Origin: Nitratifractor salsuginis DSM 16511
Lineage (GTDB): Bacteria; Campylobacterota; Campylobacteria; Campylobacterales; Sulfurovaceae
Length of the DNA: 64,000 bases
Assembly (NCBI RefSeq): GCF_000186245.1
Contig: NC_014935.1
Location: forward strand, 124,001 to 188,000
Direction: 5' to 3'
Shown: in pieces, positions 24,373-33,627 of the stretch
Position numbering within the stretch: position 1 is the first letter of the stretch
How the letters are laid out: the number at the start of each line of letters is the position of its first letter
Notes under the pieces: model-generated
Database searches by the model: none
What the model was told of the DNA's origin: nothing
Seen by the model: the letters and a program-made list of their open reading frames with translations, nothing else
Position numbers and translations under genes: made by a program

Positions 24373-26384
24373 TGGCGAAGGTCGTTTTCTCCACCTGGCG
24401 GGGTGAATCCATCGACAATCGAGGGAAATCCCGGGAAGAGTGGGAAGAGTCGGCATTCAAGCTCCCGGAAAACTACGATGAGGGGAAACCCTCCAAAGCC
24501 TTTATCGGTTGGGACGGCGTGGCGATCTTCGATGAGGAGATCGACGCCGTCCGTCTGGCGACGGAGTATGCCGCGACCTATCAGAAGTATTCGGAAGCCT
24601 GTGGCCGCTGTGCTCCGGGCCGTTGGGGCGGGCGCATCCTCTATGATCTCCTGGATAAGATCGCTCGGGGGGAAGGCTCCTTCGCCGATGTGGAACACCT
24701 CCGTGAAGTCTCCCAGACCATGATGCTCACCTCCAAGTGTGAAATCGGCCGCACGGTTCCCAAGCCGATCCTGGATTTGATGGAGCACTACAAAGAGCAG
24801 TTCGATACCTGCATCGCCGAACAGCGTAAATCACCCCATTACGATCTGGATGACCTCAATTACATTGCGAAAGTGACGGCCCCCTGTACGGACATGTGCC
24901 CCTCCCATGTTGATATTCCCGCCTACATCGAGGGGGTGCGGGATATGGTCTTCACCGAATCTCTGGAGGCGACCCGCCAAACTATGCCTCTGGCCCATAC
25001 CTGCGGCCGGGTCTGTCCTCATCCCTGTGAAGATGCCTGCCGGCGGGCCAATCTGGACGAGCCCATCTCCATTATGGAGCTCAAGCGACTGGGCGCCGAT
25101 TACGAGACGGACCATCACCTGGGCTTTCTCCATCCTCAGGAGCCCAAGCCTCTGCGTAACGACGGCAAGAAGGTCGCCATTGTCGGTGCAGGCCCTGCCG
25201 GGTTGACTGCGGCCTATTATCTCGGCCTGGAAGGGATCAAGGTCGATATCTTCGAAGAGCTTCCCGTCCTGGGAGGCGAAGTGGCGGTCGGGGTTCCCGA
25301 ATACCGGATGCCCATTGATAAGTACAATAAAGACATTGAACTAGTCACCTCCCTCGAAGCGGTCGATGTCCACACCAATCATCGGGTTGATGCCGAGCGG
25401 CTGAAAGAGCTGGATGCCGAATATGACGCGGTCTTGCTTGCCTTCGGAACCCGTCTCTCCAAAAAGGTACGTGCCGAGAACGAACGTGAGGATATGGAAG
25501 GGTACTGGCCGGCCATTCAAATGCTCGATCAGGTCAACCTCTGGAACAAATACGGCATCGGGGAACCTGCTTCCAAGAAGCTCAAGGATTCGACGGTCGT
25601 CTGTGTCGGAGGGGGCTTTACCTCCATGGACGTCGTGCGTTGTTCTATCCGTGAGGGGGCCAAAAAGGTCATTATGCTCTACCGAAGGGATGAGAAGACC
25701 ATCATCCGCAACACCACCTACGAAGAGTATCACGAAGCGGTCGAAGAGGGAGTGGAATTTATCTTCCATGCCGCCATCGAGCGGATCGTGGATGAGAACA
25801 ACAAGCTCAAGAAGGTGATCTGCAACCGTTACGAATTGGTGCCCAACCCCGATGGCGGACGTCCCAAACTGGAAAAGATCGAAGGGGCCGATTTCGAGAT
25901 CGAATGTGACTGGCTCATCCCGGCGGTTTCCCAAGCGGCCGATCTGAGCATCCTGCCAGAAGAGTGGGACCTCAAGCTCACCAGCTGGAATACCCTGCTC
26001 ACCAACGGCCGGGATTATATGACCAGTCGTCCGGGACTCTTCGCCGCGGGAGACTGCGAATACGGTCCGATGACCATCGTCAATGCCGTGGGCCAGGCCA
26101 AACGGGCCGCCTCGGTGATCAGCCGCTATATCTATGACGGCAAAGTGAGTCTGACGGATCAGGAGATTATGGAGGATCACCTCAACAAACTCAAAGTCTA
26201 CGACAAAAACGAGAAGGTCACCGGCTGGATGCCCGGTATCCCGCGCCAGGAGAGTGAAAAGCTGAGCGTCGAAGAGCGCCGGGACAACAACCGGGAAGTC
26301 AACCTGGGCTTCACGGGTGAACAGGCGATCGCCGAAGCGGAGCGCTGTATGCGCTGTTACTACATTTCGATGGTGGCGGTGTGA
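24372..26384 (+). CDS. NuoF-position flavoprotein: NuoF FeS remnant fused to GltD-like oxidoreductase
   Basis: 670 aa. Residues about 60-145 resemble the NuoF 4Fe-4S region: SEACGRCAPGRWGG (Cys77, Cys80) and TSKCEIGRTVPKP (Cys123), but the third ligand position is Gly83. Residues about 165-670 match the glutamate synthase small subunit/DsrL-like family: Cys172, 176, 211, 215, 219, 223 for FeS clusters, FAD-binding VAIVGAGPAGLTAAYY (about 268-283), a second Rossmann motif VCVGGGFTSMD and FAAGDCEYGPMTIVNAVGQAKRAA. The canonical NuoF FMN/NADH domain is absent. It probably feeds electrons from NAD(P)H or a carrier into complex I. Confidence 0.85.
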   Translation: MAKVVFSTWRGESIDNRGKSREEWEESAFKLPENYDEGKPSKAFIGWDGVAIFDEEIDAVRLATEYAATYQKYSEACGRCAPGRWGGRILYDLLDKIARGEGSFADVEHLREVSQTMMLTSKCEIGRTVPKPILDLMEHYKEQFDTCIAEQRKSPHYDLDDLNYIAKVTAPCTDMCPSHVDIPAYIEGVRDMVFTESLEATRQTMPLAHTCGRVCPHPCEDACRRANLDEPISIMELKRLGADYETDHHLGFLHPQEPKPLRNDGKKVAIVGAGPAGLTAAYYLGLEGIKVDIFEELPVLGGEVAVGVPEYRMPIDKYNKDIELVTSLEAVDVHTNHRVDAERLKELDAEYDAVLLAFGTRLSKKVRAENEREDMEGYWPAIQMLDQVNLWNKYGIGEPASKKLKDSTVVCVGGGFTSMDVVRCSIREGAKKVIMLYRRDEKTIIRNTTYEEYHEAVEEGVEFIFHAAIERIVDENNKLKKVICNRYELVPNPDGGRPKLEKIEGADFEIECDWLIPAVSQAADLSILPEEWDLKLTSWNTLLTNGRDYMTSRPGLFAAGDCEYGPMTIVNAVGQAKRAASVISRYIYDGKVSLTDQEIMEDHLNKLKVYDKNEKVTGWMPGIPRQESEKLSVEERRDNNREVNLGFTGEQAIAEAERCMRCYYISMVAV

Positions 26385-26385
26385 A

Positions 26386-28671
26386 ATGAGTGAGCGTAAA
26401 AAGATGCCCGAAACGGTTACCCTGACCATCGACGGCAAAGAGATTACGGCCAAGTGGGGGACGACGATCCTCCAGGCAGCACGGAACAACGGGATCTACA
26501 TCCCGACCATGTGCTACCTGAGCAAGGTCGAGCCCATCGGCTCCTGCCGGATGTGCGTGGTGGAGGTCGAAGGGGTCGAGGGAATGATCCTCTCCTGTAT
26601 GGAAAAAGCGGTCGATGGAGCCGTGGTCCGTACCGGGGGAGAGAAACTCTTCCGGGAGCGCCAAAAGATTATGGAGCTCTACGATGTCAACCACCCCCTC
26701 GAGTGCGGGGTCTGCGACAAGAGCGGTGAGTGCGACCTGCAGAACAAGACCCTCGAATTCGGGGTGAAAGAGCAGGAATTCGCCGCCAAGGATCAGTATC
26801 GCCCGGTGCAGAACTGGGGCTTCATCAGTTACGATCCTTCCCTCTGCATTATGTGCGAAAAGTGTGTGCGCACCTGTACCGAGATCATCGGGGACGACGC
26901 GCTGGCCATCGAGACCGGGGGATACAAATCGACCATCGTCGCGACCCGGGATCTGGATGATTGCGCCCAGTGCGGCGAATGTATGGCGGTCTGTCCCGTC
27001 GGGGCCCTGGTGAGCACCGATTTCAAATATACCTCCAACGCCTGGGAGCTGGAGAAGATCCCCGCCAGCTGCGCCCACTGCTCCGCGGGATGTCAAATGA
27101 CCTACGAAGTGAAGCAGACTTCCATCGACAATCCCGAGCCGAAGATTTACCGGGTGACCAACGACTTCGAGTTCAGCACCCTCTGCGGGGCCGGGCGTTT
27201 CGGCTATGATTTCGAAAACCGCCAGGCGAGCCGAGATCCCCAAAAGCTCGAGCAAGCCGTCGAAGCGTTCAAAAAGGCGGAAACGATTCGCTTCGCTTCG
27301 GTCATCAGCAACGAAGAGGCCCTGTTACTGCGGCGCATCGCCGAAAAGACCGGGGCGAAACTGGTCTGCGACGAAGCAAGGGGCTTCCAGCGCTTCCTGC
27401 GGGCCTATCGGGAAGCCTCCGGCCGCTCCCTCCCTTCGGCGAATCTCGAAACGGTTCGCAAGAGCCGGGCGATCATTACCCTGGGAACCCGCCTCTACGA
27501 CGATGCTCCGATGGTCAAGTTCGCCGTGGCGACTGCCGGGCGCCGGGAAAAGGCCCAGGTGATCTACTGCCATCCGATGGAAGATCCGCGCCTGCAGAAC
27601 CAGGTGACCCAATACCTCAAATATGAACCCGGCAGCGAAGAGGGCGTTGCCGCGCTGCTGGCTACGCTGCTGGTCGACCGGGACCGGGCGCCCGAGGATT
27701 TGACGGCCTATCTGGATGATCTGGATATCGGGTACCTGAGCGCGGAGAGCAATGTCTCGGAAGAGGAGCTCGATCAGCTCAAGATGGCGCTTTGGAAACG
27801 GCGGGGCTTCACCCTCATCGTGGGGGAAGATCTCTACAACCATCCGCGGGTCGAAAACATCGCCCGGCTCTTGGTAGCTATCGAACGCTACAGCGATTTC
27901 CGCCTGCTGGTCATTCCCCCGGCTTCCAATACTTTGGGGGTCGCACTGATCGACGATTTGGCCGACGAGGCGCAAGGGTACACGGTGGGCATCAATACCC
28001 CCGGGGACTTCGTCCTCTCGGCGCTGGGCGACGGGGACCTGGATTTGCCGGCGATGAACCAGCAGGAGGGGACCCTGACCAATCTGGAGGGCCGCGTCGT
28101 GCCCACCCATCCGACCCTGCCCTATGCGGGGTGGGAGTTGGCGGATATCGCCCGAAGGTTGGGATGTTCGTTCGAGCACGTCATAGACTTGACCCCCGAG
28201 CTCCCTGCCGAGGAGGGGTATCAGCCCATCGCTTTCGACGATCTTCCTGACTACTTCGATGCCGTGGGCAGGGAGTTCCGCGGTTATCTGCTGGAGCGTC
28301 AGGAAGAGGAGGTCCCTTTCCCTGTGCCCGAAGAGCCCGAAGAGCTGGAGAGTTACGACGGGACGATCCTCTATCGCTGCAATCCCGACCGGCACTTTTC
28401 CCCCTTCACCGCCAAGACCCATCAGTTGCGGGAGGAGGCGATTCTCAGAGGCTCGGCACAGTTCGCGATGGCCGCCAAGCTCTCCGACGGTGACCGGGTG
28501 CGCTTCGTCCAGGATGGGATCACATATGAGCGGGTGTTTCGGATTGATACGTCTATGAAGGGGACGATCGCGATCAACCCGACATTCGACACGGGGCTAA
28601 GGAGCTTTGCGATATCCTCTTATAGATTCAGTCCCGTAAAAATAGAGAAGACAGGGAAGGCCGATGAGTAA
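26386..28671 (+). CDS. nuoG: NADH-quinone oxidoreductase subunit G, first copy
   Basis: 761 aa. N-terminal [2Fe-2S] cluster (MCYLSKVEPIGSCRMCVVEVEG), HPLECGVCDKSGECDLQ for the His-Cys cluster, then CIMCEKCVRTC and CAQCGECMAVCPVGAL, and CAHCSAGCQMTYEV leading into the molybdopterin-oxidoreductase-like domain. It starts 2 bp after the flavoprotein stop, although the frame is open further upstream. A second nuoG follows directly. Confidence 0.94.
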   Translation: MSERKKMPETVTLTIDGKEITAKWGTTILQAARNNGIYIPTMCYLSKVEPIGSCRMCVVEVEGVEGMILSCMEKAVDGAVVRTGGEKLFRERQKIMELYDVNHPLECGVCDKSGECDLQNKTLEFGVKEQEFAAKDQYRPVQNWGFISYDPSLCIMCEKCVRTCTEIIGDDALAIETGGYKSTIVATRDLDDCAQCGECMAVCPVGALVSTDFKYTSNAWELEKIPASCAHCSAGCQMTYEVKQTSIDNPEPKIYRVTNDFEFSTLCGAGRFGYDFENRQASRDPQKLEQAVEAFKKAETIRFASVISNEEALLLRRIAEKTGAKLVCDEARGFQRFLRAYREASGRSLPSANLETVRKSRAIITLGTRLYDDAPMVKFAVATAGRREKAQVIYCHPMEDPRLQNQVTQYLKYEPGSEEGVAALLATLLVDRDRAPEDLTAYLDDLDIGYLSAESNVSEEELDQLKMALWKRRGFTLIVGEDLYNHPRVENIARLLVAIERYSDFRLLVIPPASNTLGVALIDDLADEAQGYTVGINTPGDFVLSALGDGDLDLPAMNQQEGTLTNLEGRVVPTHPTLPYAGWELADIARRLGCSFEHVIDLTPELPAEEGYQPIAFDDLPDYFDAVGREFRGYLLERQEEEVPFPVPEEPEELESYDGTILYRCNPDRHFSPFTAKTHQLREEAILRGSAQFAMAAKLSDGDRVRFVQDGITYERVFRIDTSMKGTIAINPTFDTGLRSFAISSYRFSPVKIEKTGKADE

Positions 28672-31129
28672 AAACGAGATTACGATCAAGATCGACGGGG
28701 TGGAATGCCGGACGACGGAGGGGGAATACGTCCTCAATGCCGCGCGCGCCAACGGTATCTTCATCCCTGCCATCTGCTATTTGACACGCTGTTCTCCCAC
28801 CCTGGCTTGCCGGCTCTGCCTGGTGGAAGCCGACGGGAAGCGTGTCTACGCCTGTAACGCCAAGGCCAAAGAGGGGATGGAGGTGGTCACCACCACTGAA
28901 GAGATCCTCGAAGAGCGCCGGGCGATTATGGAGGTCTACGACGTCAACCACCCCCTCCAGTGTGGGGTCTGCGACCAGCACGGAGAGTGTGAGCTGCAGA
29001 ACTATACCCTGGAGATGGGGGTTGATTCCCAGCACTACGCCATCGCCGATACCAAACGTGAAGTGAAAAATTGGTCGACGGTGCTCCACTATGATGCGGC
29101 GCTCTGTATCGTCTGTGAGCGTTGTGTGACGGTCTGTAAGGATATGATCGGCGATAGCGCCCTCAAGACCGGTCCCCGTGGCGGTGACAAAGTGGACAAA
29201 GAGTACAAGGAGATGATGCCCAAAGATGCCTACGCGATGTGGAACAAGCTCCAAAAGTCGATCATCGTTCCCAGCAACGGCACCGAGCATACCAACTGCT
29301 CCGACTGTGGAGAGTGTACGGCGGTCTGTCCTGTCGGGGCTCTGACCGAGCGGGACTTCGTCTACAAGGCCAACCCCTGGGAGCTCAAGAGTATCCCGGC
29401 GACCTGCGCCCACTGCTCCAGCGGCTGCCATCTCTATTACGAGACCCGCTTCACCTCCATCGACAATCCTGAAGAGATGATCTTCCGGGTCAAGAACGAG
29501 TGGAACTTCCAATCCCTCTGCGGGGCCGGGCGCTTCGGATACGATTACGAGAACCGTGATGTGAGCAAAGATCCCGAAGCCTTCGACCGGGCGGTCAAGG
29601 CACTCGAAAAAGCCGAAACGATCCGCTTCCCCTCGATGATCAGCAACGAAGAGGCCCTGATGCTTCAGCGCCTCAAGGAGGAGAAAGGGGTTCGCCTCTA
29701 CAACCCCGAAGTACGGCCTTTCCAGCGTTTCCTCCAAGCCTATGCCAAAGCAAGCGGCCAAAGTCTCTACGGTGCCGACTATAAAGAGATTATGAAGGAG
29801 AGCGACTTCGTCATGAGCGTCGGCGCCGCGCTGCGCAACGACAACCCCAATGCCCGCTACGCCTTCAACAACGTTCAGAAGATGAACAAAGGGGCGGGCC
29901 TCTATTTCCATCCGGTGGGGGATACCCTGGTGCCTACCTTCGGCAAAAGCGTCGAGTGCATCACCCACAAACCGGGTCAGGAAGAGGCGGCGCTTTACCT
30001 GGTCCTGGACCTCTTCGCCAAGCGGGAGGAGCTTCCCGACTCGATCCGTGACTATCTCGACTCCTTCCACGAGACCCGCAAACGCACCGTCAAAGAGAAG
30101 GTGATGAAGACGGTGAAGGAGAAGGTCAAGGACGAAGAGACCGGAGAAGAGAAAGAGGTCAGTAAGAAGGTCCCCGAGATGGTGGAAAAGGAGGTCGAAT
30201 ACGACCACAACCTTTTGGCCGAGAGCCTGGGGCTTGACCCTGTCGCCTTCGCCGAATCTTTCGAAAAGATGATGAAGAAGAAAGAGTCCTTCGCTCTGAT
30301 CGTGGGGGAGGACCTCTACGGCCATCCCCGCTGGGAGAATCTGGCGAAGCTGACGGCCCTGGCGGAGAAGTATTGCGGCATGAAGCTGGCGATGATCCCG
30401 CCCAAGTCCAACGCTCTGGGCGTCGCTCTCATCTGCGACCTGGATGATGAAGCTTCCGGTTATACCGTCGGATACAACCAGCCCGGCGATTTCCGGCTCA
30501 GTGCCCTGGGAGACGGCGATCTGGATATGCCGGCGATGAACCAGCAGGAGGGGACGATGACCACGATGAACAAGCGTGTGGTCCCCACCAACGCCGCGCT
30601 GGAGTATGGCGGATACGAGCTCAACGACCTGATGAACGCGCTGGGGCTCGGCAAACGCCTGACCGTCGATTGGACGATGGAACTGCCCGTAGAAAAAGGC
30701 TTCCAGGCGGTCGCGTTTGATGATCTGCGCGACGGTTTCCTCAACGATGGGACGGAGATCAGGGGATATGCCCTGACCGCTCTGAAAAGTGCGCCTGCCG
30801 AGGCTGAGGCGGAGCCGGCTTCCGAAGAGGCCGTCCTCGAAGGGGAGGTCGCCTACCGGTGCAATCCCCAGCGGCAGTTCAACGACTTTACCGACAAGGC
30901 CCATCAGATCTTCGAAGCCTTCGCGCTCTATGCATCGCCGGAGCGGGCCGAAGAGCTGGGAGAGCGGGTCGAGGCGGTCTTCGAGAAGGGCGCTCTGACC
31001 CTGGATGTGGTCGCAGATGAGCGGATGAGCGGACCGATCGTCGCGGTCCCCGATTTCAAAGCGGCGGCGGATGTCTATACGCTCTTCGGCGATCACCGCT
31101 ATGCCAACGTAACTCTGAAAAAGGTGTAA
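28664..31129 (+). CDS. nuoG: NADH-quinone oxidoreductase subunit G, second copy
   Basis: 821 aa paralogue of the preceding gene, overlapping it by 8 bp. All FeS motifs are kept (ICYLTRCSPTLACRLC, HPLQCGVCDQHGECELQ, CIVCERCVTVC, CSDCGECTAVCPVGAL, CAHCSSGC). It has extra segments: a charged Lys/Glu stretch (about residues 470-510, TVKEKVMKTVKEKVKDEE) and an Ala/Glu linker near 705. Both copies look intact, so both may be built into the complex or form alternative assemblies. Confidence 0.93.
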   Translation: MSKNEITIKIDGVECRTTEGEYVLNAARANGIFIPAICYLTRCSPTLACRLCLVEADGKRVYACNAKAKEGMEVVTTTEEILEERRAIMEVYDVNHPLQCGVCDQHGECELQNYTLEMGVDSQHYAIADTKREVKNWSTVLHYDAALCIVCERCVTVCKDMIGDSALKTGPRGGDKVDKEYKEMMPKDAYAMWNKLQKSIIVPSNGTEHTNCSDCGECTAVCPVGALTERDFVYKANPWELKSIPATCAHCSSGCHLYYETRFTSIDNPEEMIFRVKNEWNFQSLCGAGRFGYDYENRDVSKDPEAFDRAVKALEKAETIRFPSMISNEEALMLQRLKEEKGVRLYNPEVRPFQRFLQAYAKASGQSLYGADYKEIMKESDFVMSVGAALRNDNPNARYAFNNVQKMNKGAGLYFHPVGDTLVPTFGKSVECITHKPGQEEAALYLVLDLFAKREELPDSIRDYLDSFHETRKRTVKEKVMKTVKEKVKDEETGEEKEVSKKVPEMVEKEVEYDHNLLAESLGLDPVAFAESFEKMMKKKESFALIVGEDLYGHPRWENLAKLTALAEKYCGMKLAMIPPKSNALGVALICDLDDEASGYTVGYNQPGDFRLSALGDGDLDMPAMNQQEGTMTTMNKRVVPTNAALEYGGYELNDLMNALGLGKRLTVDWTMELPVEKGFQAVAFDDLRDGFLNDGTEIRGYALTALKSAPAEAEAEPASEEAVLEGEVAYRCNPQRQFNDFTDKAHQIFEAFALYASPERAEELGERVEAVFEKGALTLDVVADERMSGPIVAVPDFKAAADVYTLFGDHRYANVTLKKV

Positions 31130-31132
31130 GTC

Positions 31133-32122
31133 ATGGATGGATACATTATCGGAACCATTATCAAGGCCGCCCTGGTCCTGGCGATCATCTCCGCTCTGGC
31201 CGGATTCGGTACCTATATCGAGCGGAAGGTCCTGGCCTTTATGCAGCGGCGGCTCGGGCCCACACACGTAGGACCCTATGGCCTCTTGCAGATCCTTGCG
31301 GACGGAATCAAGCTCTTCACCAAAGAGGACTTTATTCCCAGCGGGTCCAATCGCCTCATCTTCATGATTGCGCCGATCATCACAGCAGCCACCGCCTTTA
31401 TCGCGCTGGCCGCCGTTCCGATGCTTCCGGAGTTTACGATTTTCGGTGTCACCGTCCGCCCCATCATTGCCGACATCAATATCGGACTGCTTTTCGTCCT
31501 GGGAATGATGGCGGCAGGACTCTACGGACCCCTCCTGGCCGGTATGGCCCAGGACAACAAATGGGGTCTGCTGGGTGCGGCGCGGACCGCGGTTCAGTTT
31601 TTGAGCTATGAAGTGGTCACCGGCCTTTCGATTCTGGCTCCCGTAATGATCGTCGGCTCCCTCTCGCTGATCGATTTCAACAATTATCAGAGCGGGGGAA
31701 TGGGGGATTGGCTCATCTGGAAACAGCCCCTGGCCTTTGTCCTCTTCCTGATCGCCGGCTTTGCCGAGACCAACCGGACCCCCTTCGACCTTCTGGAGCA
31801 CGAGGCGGAAGTGGTCTCCGGTTATGCGACGGAGTACAGCGGAATGCGCTGGGGAATGTTCTTTATCGGTGAGTATGCCAACATGATCACCATCGGCTTC
31901 CTTGCTTCCCTCATTTTCCTGGGCGGATTCAACAGCTGGGGATTCCTCCCCGGAGGTTTGGCGATCATCCTGAAGGTGAGCTTTTTCTTCTTCCTGATGC
32001 TGTGGGTCCGTGCCTCCTGGCCCCATGTCCGGCCCGATCAGCTCATGTGGCTCTGCTGGAAAGTCCTGATGCCCTTGGCGGTAATCAATGTGACCCTGAC
32101 CGGTCTCGTAATGATGTTTTAA
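31133..32122 (+). CDS. nuoH: NADH-quinone oxidoreductase subunit H
   Basis: 329 aa, eight or so transmembrane helices, contacts the quinone channel. YIERKVLAFMQRRLGPTHVGPYGLLQ, AETNRTPFDLLEHEAEVVSGY and VRASWPHVRPDQLMWLCWK are hallmark segments. Confidence 0.97.
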   Translation: MDGYIIGTIIKAALVLAIISALAGFGTYIERKVLAFMQRRLGPTHVGPYGLLQILADGIKLFTKEDFIPSGSNRLIFMIAPIITAATAFIALAAVPMLPEFTIFGVTVRPIIADINIGLLFVLGMMAAGLYGPLLAGMAQDNKWGLLGAARTAVQFLSYEVVTGLSILAPVMIVGSLSLIDFNNYQSGGMGDWLIWKQPLAFVLFLIAGFAETNRTPFDLLEHEAEVVSGYATEYSGMRWGMFFIGEYANMITIGFLASLIFLGGFNSWGFLPGGLAIILKVSFFFFLMLWVRASWPHVRPDQLMWLCWKVLMPLAVINVTLTGLVMMF

Positions 32123-32131
32123 GGAGTGGCC

Positions 32132-32755
32132 ATGAGTCTTGAAGAATTCAAAAACCGCAATGTCGGAACACAAAATTATCGAATGCTCGACCTGGAGCCC
32201 ACTCCCGAGAGCGGATGGGGACGCTTCAAACGGGTCGTGCGCCGCAGCGTCCAACTGGAGCTCTTTACCGGGCTCAAAGTTACCTTCCGGGAGATGATCA
32301 AAGCGCTCTTTATGGGGGAGATGCATACGATCAAATATCCTTTCGAAAAGCTGCCCATCGCACCGAGATATCGTGCGATCCACGAGATGAAGCGGCTGCT
32401 GGAGAGCGGACACTACCGCTGCATCGGATGCGGGCTCTGCGAAAAGATCTGTATCGCCAACTGCATTCGTATAGATACCCGCTATGATGAGAATCAGCGT
32501 AAAGAGGTAAGCGAATATACGCTCAACTTCGGGCGCTGCATCTTCTGCGGATACTGTGCGGAGGTTTGCCCCGAGTTGGCGATCGTTCACGGGGGCCGCT
32601 ACGAAGTCGCCAGTGAGCAGCGGGCGGAATATGCCCTCTTCGAAGATATGCTCACTCCGCTGGATCAACTCGCCAATCAAAAAGAGTATCCCGGATTCGG
32701 CGCCGTCTCTCCCGATGCGGATGAGAAGATCAAAAAAACACCGCTGGCCTATTAA
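32132..32755 (+). CDS. nuoI: NADH-quinone oxidoreductase subunit I
   Basis: 207 aa. Two 4Fe-4S ferredoxin motifs: CIGCGLCEKICIANC and CIFCGYCAEVCPELA. The ATG at 32132 has AAGGAG 5 nt upstream; the GTG at 32126 overlaps that site and is rejected. Confidence 0.96.
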   Translation: MSLEEFKNRNVGTQNYRMLDLEPTPESGWGRFKRVVRRSVQLELFTGLKVTFREMIKALFMGEMHTIKYPFEKLPIAPRYRAIHEMKRLLESGHYRCIGCGLCEKICIANCIRIDTRYDENQRKEVSEYTLNFGRCIFCGYCAEVCPELAIVHGGRYEVASEQRAEYALFEDMLTPLDQLANQKEYPGFGAVSPDADEKIKKTPLAY

Positions 32756-32761
32756 GGAGTC

Positions 32762-33325
32762 ATGATGGAAACTTTTGCCTTTTACTTTTTCGCCGTTTTG
32801 ATCACGGCACTCTTCCTGGTCACGGTCCTGAGCCAGAACATACTCTATGCGATGACCTCCCTCGCGGCCGGGATGGTGTTGATCTCCGGGCTCTTTTTCA
32901 TCCTGGGTGCGGACTTCCTCGGCGTGGTCCAGCTCATCGTCTATGTCGGAGCGGTGATGGCCCTGTACGCCTTTGCCATGATGTTCTTCGATGCGACCGG
33001 CAGGATCAAAGAACGCCATTCCCATCCCGCCCTGGTCTTTTTGCTCGGGGGACTGACGGCTGTGATGCTGGTCGTCATCTTCGCCGCGCCGCAGATCGGA
33101 CACAATATTCAGGCACTCTTCCCCACGGCGGACGGTATGGACAACCCCCACGCGGTCGGATTGGTGCTCTTTACCAAATACCTCGTGCCCTTTGAAGTGG
33201 CCGCGGTGATGCTCCTTGTGGCGATGATCGCCGGGATTATCCTCGCCGGCAAAAAGATGGAGCGGAGTCTTTCGAAAATCGACGACAGCAAATTGGAAAC
33301 CAGTGATGAAAAGGATGAACGATGA
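32762..33325 (+). CDS. nuoJ: NADH-quinone oxidoreductase subunit J
   Basis: 187 aa, five hydrophobic helices. VVQLIVYVGAVMALYAFAMM is the conserved pi-bulge helix region. AAGGAG precedes the ATG ATG start; the last 25 residues are charged and cytosolic. Confidence 0.95.
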   Translation: MMETFAFYFFAVLITALFLVTVLSQNILYAMTSLAAGMVLISGLFFILGADFLGVVQLIVYVGAVMALYAFAMMFFDATGRIKERHSHPALVFLLGGLTAVMLVVIFAAPQIGHNIQALFPTADGMDNPHAVGLVLFTKYLVPFEVAAVMLLVAMIAGIILAGKKMERSLSKIDDSKLETSDEKDER

Positions 33326-33624
33326 TTGGATTGAGCGACTATCTCATCCTCTCGGCGATACTGTTTAGTATCGGCGTGATCGGGGTGATACGGAGAAGAA
33401 ATCTTCTGATGCTCTTTTTTGCCACCGAGATCATGCTCAATGCCGCCAATGTGGCCTTTGCAGCGCTCTCAAGTTTTATGAACGACCTGAGCGGCCAAAT
33501 GTTCGCCTTTTTCATCATTGCCGTCGCGGCGAGTGAAGTGGCGGTAGGCCTCGGTCTGCTGATCCTGCTTTATAAAAAGTACGGATCGCTCGATCTTGAT
33601 GATTACACCATGTTGAAGGGGTAG
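33322..33624 (+). CDS. nuoK: NADH-quinone oxidoreductase subunit K
   Basis: 100 aa, three helices with buried glutamates (FFATEIMLNAANVAF and IAVAASEVAVGLGLLIL). Overlaps nuoJ by 4 bp. Confidence 0.96.
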   Translation: MIGLSDYLILSAILFSIGVIGVIRRRNLLMLFFATEIMLNAANVAFAALSSFMNDLSGQMFAFFIIAVAASEVAVGLGLLILLYKKYGSLDLDDYTMLKG

Positions 33625-33627
33625 GGG

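Noticed and set aside
28628-33151. Antisense open frame of 1507 codons across nuoG2-nuoJ
   Set aside because: It runs opposite to well-supported nuo genes and its translation is rich in His, Asp and Arg with no recognisable domain. Long antisense frames are expected in GC-rich genes.
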